A DNA stretch of 64,000 nucleotides, from NCBI GenBank assembly GCA_016935315.1, contig JAFGRD010000169.1, positions 1 through 64,000 of the forward strand. Reading direction: 5' to 3'. A model generated the notes under the pieces. That model was given only the letters and a program-made list of their open reading frames with translations. It made no database searches and had not been told where the DNA came from. This document shows, one piece after another, positions 61,492 to 64,000 of this stretch (position 1 is the stretch's first letter; each line of letters starts with the position of its first letter). This DNA comes from Pirellulales bacterium. Lineage in GTDB: Bacteria; Planctomycetota; Planctomycetia; Pirellulales; Thermoguttaceae. A program made the position numbers and the translations under genes.

Positions 61492-61545
61492 CTATTGATG
61501 TTGGCATTGCGAATGATCCAGGCCGGTCCTACGGGCCGCCCGCGT
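61492..61545 (+). repeat. Dispersed palindromic element, partial copy D
   Basis: CTATTGATGTTGGCATTGCG (61492 onward) and AATGATCCAGGCCG match the left third of the element. The hairpin core and right end are degenerate or missing. It begins 8 bp after the SDR stop codon, in the upstream region of the aldo/keto reductase gene. Confidence 0.75.
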
Positions 61546-61714
61546 TTTCGGACATGCTGGACATTCTCGCGGGACGACTGGTGGCGATCCGCGGCCCGGT
61601 CGTCTATAATCGGCGGGACCGGAGCGCATCCGAGGCGCATCCCAACAGCCGTAGGATTCACAACTTCATTGAAGACTGGACTCAGGCAGAAGTCCAGTCG
61701 GGAGGGGTTTTGCC

Positions 61715-62656
61715 ATGTCAAACATCTCGCGTCGTCAGTTTCTCGCCGGAACCTCGGCCGCCGGAGTCGCCGCCTTGACCGGGCGGTTCTCTTTTGCGGC
61801 CGAAAAGCCTCCCAGACCCGCACGCGGAACCGACCTGGTGGCGCTGGGACGCAGCGGGCTGAAGACCACGGTGCTGGGTATCGGAACGGGCACGCGCGGC
61901 GGCCGCGAACAACGCGAACTCCAACAGAGCGGATTCACCAGATTGGTGCGTGATGCGTACGACCGCGGCGTCCGCTACATCGACACGGCCGACGCCTACG
62001 GGACACACCCGCTGGTCCGCCCCGCCCTGCGCGGGCTCCCCCGCGAGCAGATCTTCATTCAAACCAAGACCCGGGCCAAAGACGCCGCGACGGCCAAGGC
62101 CGACATCGAGCGGTTCCTCAAGGAGCTCGACTGCGAGTACATCGACTCGCTGCTGATGCACTGCATGACCCGGGCCGATTGGCCCACCGACATGCGGCCG
62201 GTGATGGACGTGCTCAGCGAAGCGAAGCAGCAGAAGCGAGTTCGGGCGGTCGGCATTTCCTCCCACGGCATGGACCCGCTGGTCGCCTCGGTCGATTGCG
62301 ACTGGATCGATATCCAGCTTGCCCGCATCAATCCCTTCGGCGACAAAATGGACGGCCCGGCGGAGCAGGTCGCCGGCCACCTGAAGAAGATGCACGAGAA
62401 GGGCCGCGGCGTGATCGGCATGAAGATTTACGGCGAGACCGGTTTCGACACCGCCGAGAAGCGGTACGAGTCGCTGAAGTACGTGCTGGGGCTGGGCAGC
62501 GTCGATGCCTTCACGATCGGCTTCGTCAACGTGCGGCAAATCGACGAGACGCTGGAGATGATCGAGACGGCACTGGCGGAGTTGGCCGGCAAGCGCCCGG
62601 CGGCGGCCGTCTCCGGCTGGCTCGATCCGTCGCCCGCCGTCATGGCGACGTGCTGA
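61715..62656 (+). CDS. TAT-exported aldo/keto reductase
   Basis: A 313-residue aldo/keto reductase with a clear twin-arginine leader (SRRQFLAGTSAAG). The catalytic tetrad is complete: Asp90 and Tyr95 in YIDTADAYG, Lys118 in IQTKTR, His149 in SLLMHCM. GISSHGMDPLV and VIGMKIYGE are also typical. The enzymes reduce carbonyls with NADPH, so export is noteworthy; TAT can carry a folded protein with bound cofactor. GGGAGGGG lies about 8 nt before the ATG. Confidence 0.92.
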   Translation: MSNISRRQFLAGTSAAGVAALTGRFSFAAEKPPRPARGTDLVALGRSGLKTTVLGIGTGTRGGREQRELQQSGFTRLVRDAYDRGVRYIDTADAYGTHPLVRPALRGLPREQIFIQTKTRAKDAATAKADIERFLKELDCEYIDSLLMHCMTRADWPTDMRPVMDVLSEAKQQKRVRAVGISSHGMDPLVASVDCDWIDIQLARINPFGDKMDGPAEQVAGHLKKMHEKGRGVIGMKIYGETGFDTAEKRYESLKYVLGLGSVDAFTIGFVNVRQIDETLEMIETALAELAGKRPAAAVSGWLDPSPAVMATC

Positions 62657-62694
62657 TCCGGCAAGAGTCTGCCACGTGCCGACAAGGAGATCGC

Positions 62695-64000
62695 ATGAGC
62701 TACCTGATGGGTATCGACTTGGGCTCCACCAGCCTGAAGGCCATGGTCTACGACCTTCAGGGCAAGGCGGTGGCCGGTGGAAACCGGCCGACCGAGCTCT
62801 GCCATCCCTACCCGGATCATCCCGACTGGGCCGTCTGGCAGCCGGAACAAATCTGGGGCGGCACGGCGGCGGCGATCCGCGAGGCGGTGGCCGGGCTGGA
62901 CGATCCCCGGGCGATCCGGGCGGTGGCGGTCACGGGCATGGGCATGGACGGCGTGCCGATCGACGACGCCGGCCGGTGGCTCTACCCGTTCATCAGTTGG
63001 CACGATCCCCGTACCGCGCCGCAGTTGGAGTGGTGGAAAGAGCACATCGGCGCCGAAAAGTCGTTCGCCACCAGCGGCAATTGCCTCTGGCACATCTGCA
63101 CCGCGCTGCGGATCCTCTGGATGGCCGAGCACGAGCCGGAGATCCTCGCCCGGACCAAGAAGTGGCTGCTGATCGAGGACTTCCTGAATTTCATGCTCAC
63201 CGGGCGGCGGGTGACCGATTACAGCATGGCGTCGAACACGCTGCTGTTCGACCAGCACCAGCTCGACTGGTCGGACGCGATGCTCGAGGCCTCGGGCATC
63301 GCGCGGCGGCTGCTCTGCGACCCGCAGCCCAGCGGCACGGTCCTGGGCGAGGTCACCGCGGCCGCCGCCGAGGCGACCGGCCTGGCCGAGGGAACGACCG
63401 TTGTGCTGGGTGGCCACGACCACATCTGCGGCACGCTGCCGGTAGGGGCGTTTCGTCCAGGCGTGGCGTTGAACGTGATCGGCACCTGGGAGAGCGTGCT
63501 GATCACCATGGACGCGCCGGGGCTGACCCCCGCGCTGCAGCGGACCGGGATGATGGTCCAGACCCACGTGGCCCGCGGCCGTTACGCGGCGTCGGGCTCG
63601 ACGGTGGCGGCGGAGATGCTGGAATGGTACCGCAAGCAGTTCGGCTCCGAGGCCCGGCGGAGGGCAGCCGACGAGGGCGGCGCCGACTGGGACCACCTGA
63701 TGGCCGAGGCCGCGGATTCTCCCGCGGGGGCCCGGCGCGTGATGTTTCTGCCTCATATGTCCGGATGTAACTGCCCGGTGGTCGACGACCGCAGCCTGGG
63801 CGCCTTCGTGGGCTTGAGCAACCGTGCCACGGCCGGCGACATGCTCCGCGCGATCATCGAGGGGCTCAACTACCAGTTCGTCGACATCGTGACCACGGTG
63901 GAGGAGAACCTGGGGAAGTGCCTGGAGAAGTTCGTCGCGGTCGGTGGGGCCACGCGCAACGAGTTCTGGCTGCAGAACAAGGCCGACGTGCTCGGTCGGC
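62695..64000 (+). CDS. FGGY-family carbohydrate kinase (xylulokinase-like), truncated by the window end
   Basis: 435 residues of an open frame running off the window. The N-terminal FGGY motif MGIDLGSTSLKAMVYDLQGK (5-24) binds ATP phosphates. WAVWQPEQIWGGTAAAIRE, GMGMDGVPIDDAG, ISWHDPRT, IEDFLNFMLTGRRVTDYSMA (catalytic region) and GGHDHICGTLPVGAF (probable catalytic Asp) follow in order. The C-terminal FGGY signature VGGATRNEFWLQNKADVLG is just reached. Length to here suggests about 60-80 residues are missing. It phosphorylates a ketose or polyol; with rpe and the isomerase cluster it could serve pentose or ketohexose catabolism (inference). AAGGAGA lies about 4-7 nt upstream. Confidence 0.9.
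   Translation, partial: MSYLMGIDLGSTSLKAMVYDLQGKAVAGGNRPTELCHPYPDHPDWAVWQPEQIWGGTAAAIREAVAGLDDPRAIRAVAVTGMGMDGVPIDDAGRWLYPFISWHDPRTAPQLEWWKEHIGAEKSFATSGNCLWHICTALRILWMAEHEPEILARTKKWLLIEDFLNFMLTGRRVTDYSMASNTLLFDQHQLDWSDAMLEASGIARRLLCDPQPSGTVLGEVTAAAAEATGLAEGTTVVLGGHDHICGTLPVGAFRPGVALNVIGTWESVLITMDAPGLTPALQRTGMMVQTHVARGRYAASGSTVAAEMLEWYRKQFGSEARRRAADEGGADWDHLMAEAADSPAGARRVMFLPHMSGCNCPVVDDRSLGAFVGLSNRATAGDMLRAIIEGLNYQFVDIVTTVEENLGKCLEKFVAVGGATRNEFWLQNKADVLGR

Overview
The window reads as chromosomal DNA of a high-GC planctomycete, most likely of the Pirellulales type (inference). The support is two formylglycine-type sulfatases beside several exported glycoside hydrolases, Hanks-type Ser/Thr kinases, many TAT- or Sec-exported versions of normally cytosolic enzyme families, sugar-isomerase/Gfo-Idh clusters, and a gene for the lysine-tailed 'small basic protein' found in the PVC superphylum. 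I recognised no rRNA, tRNA, CRISPR array, prophage or complete insertion sequence. Genes lie on both strands in short blocks.

Layout. 0.1-4 kb (minus): a molybdate ABC transporter modABC followed by a polytopic membrane protein. 4.3-10 kb: AlgH-family, HDOD and monooxygenase-like proteins, a decayed leucine-rich-repeat gene, a transmembrane Ser/Thr kinase and an exported GH39-like hydrolase. 10-13.5 kb (minus): an unusual HTH plus Clp-N-repeat protein behind a near-consensus sigma70 promoter, a RhaT sugar symporter and a response regulator/HD-GYP phosphodiesterase. 13.9-31.4 kb: carbohydrate and periplasmic catabolism, with sulfatase 1, a GH38 mannosidase-like enzyme, a GH16 enzyme, a CPA2 antiporter, an exported FAH-family enzyme, a PIG-L deacetylase, a CPBP protease, a DJ-1/PfpI protein, an alpha/beta hydrolase coupled to a C45 acyltransferase-like protein, and sulfatase 2. 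31.4-39.5 kb: a sugar-processing cluster (DUF4432 mutarotase-like, PMI-like cupin, three TIM-barrel isomerases/epimerases, a Gfo/Idh/MocA dehydrogenase). 39.5-45.8 kb: housekeeping genes (scpB, rpe, a histidine-phosphatase homologue without its catalytic histidines, accD, a divergent kinase, small basic protein, larA). 45.9-51.2 kb (minus): a beta-propeller protein, a membrane glycosyltransferase-like protein, a nitroreductase, a prenyltransferase-repeat protein and an orphan groES. 51.9-56.4 kb (minus): three tandem paralogous exported proteins sharing one C-terminal membrane tail, a gluzincin, a CpsB-type phosphatase and a zinc-ribbon membrane protein. 56.7-64 kb (plus): a KASIII-like enzyme, a membrane protein, a lipoprotein lipase with a repeat tail, an SDR, a TAT-exported aldo/keto reductase and an FGGY kinase that runs off the end.

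How the genes fit together. Exported sulfatases and glycosidases could trim sulfated or mannose/xylose/glucan-containing polymers. RhaT-type uptake, the isomerase/dehydrogenase cluster, rpe and the FGGY kinase could then feed sugars into central metabolism. These links are inferred from family membership and proximity.

Structure that the genes do not explain: a dispersed ~100-bp palindromic element with ATTGATG...CGTCAAT ends occurs in gene upstream regions at about 13.6, 13.8, 26.6 and 61.5 kb; the tandem trio of secreted proteins ends in a near-identical hydrophobic tail; and several minisatellite-type repeats lie inside or beside genes.
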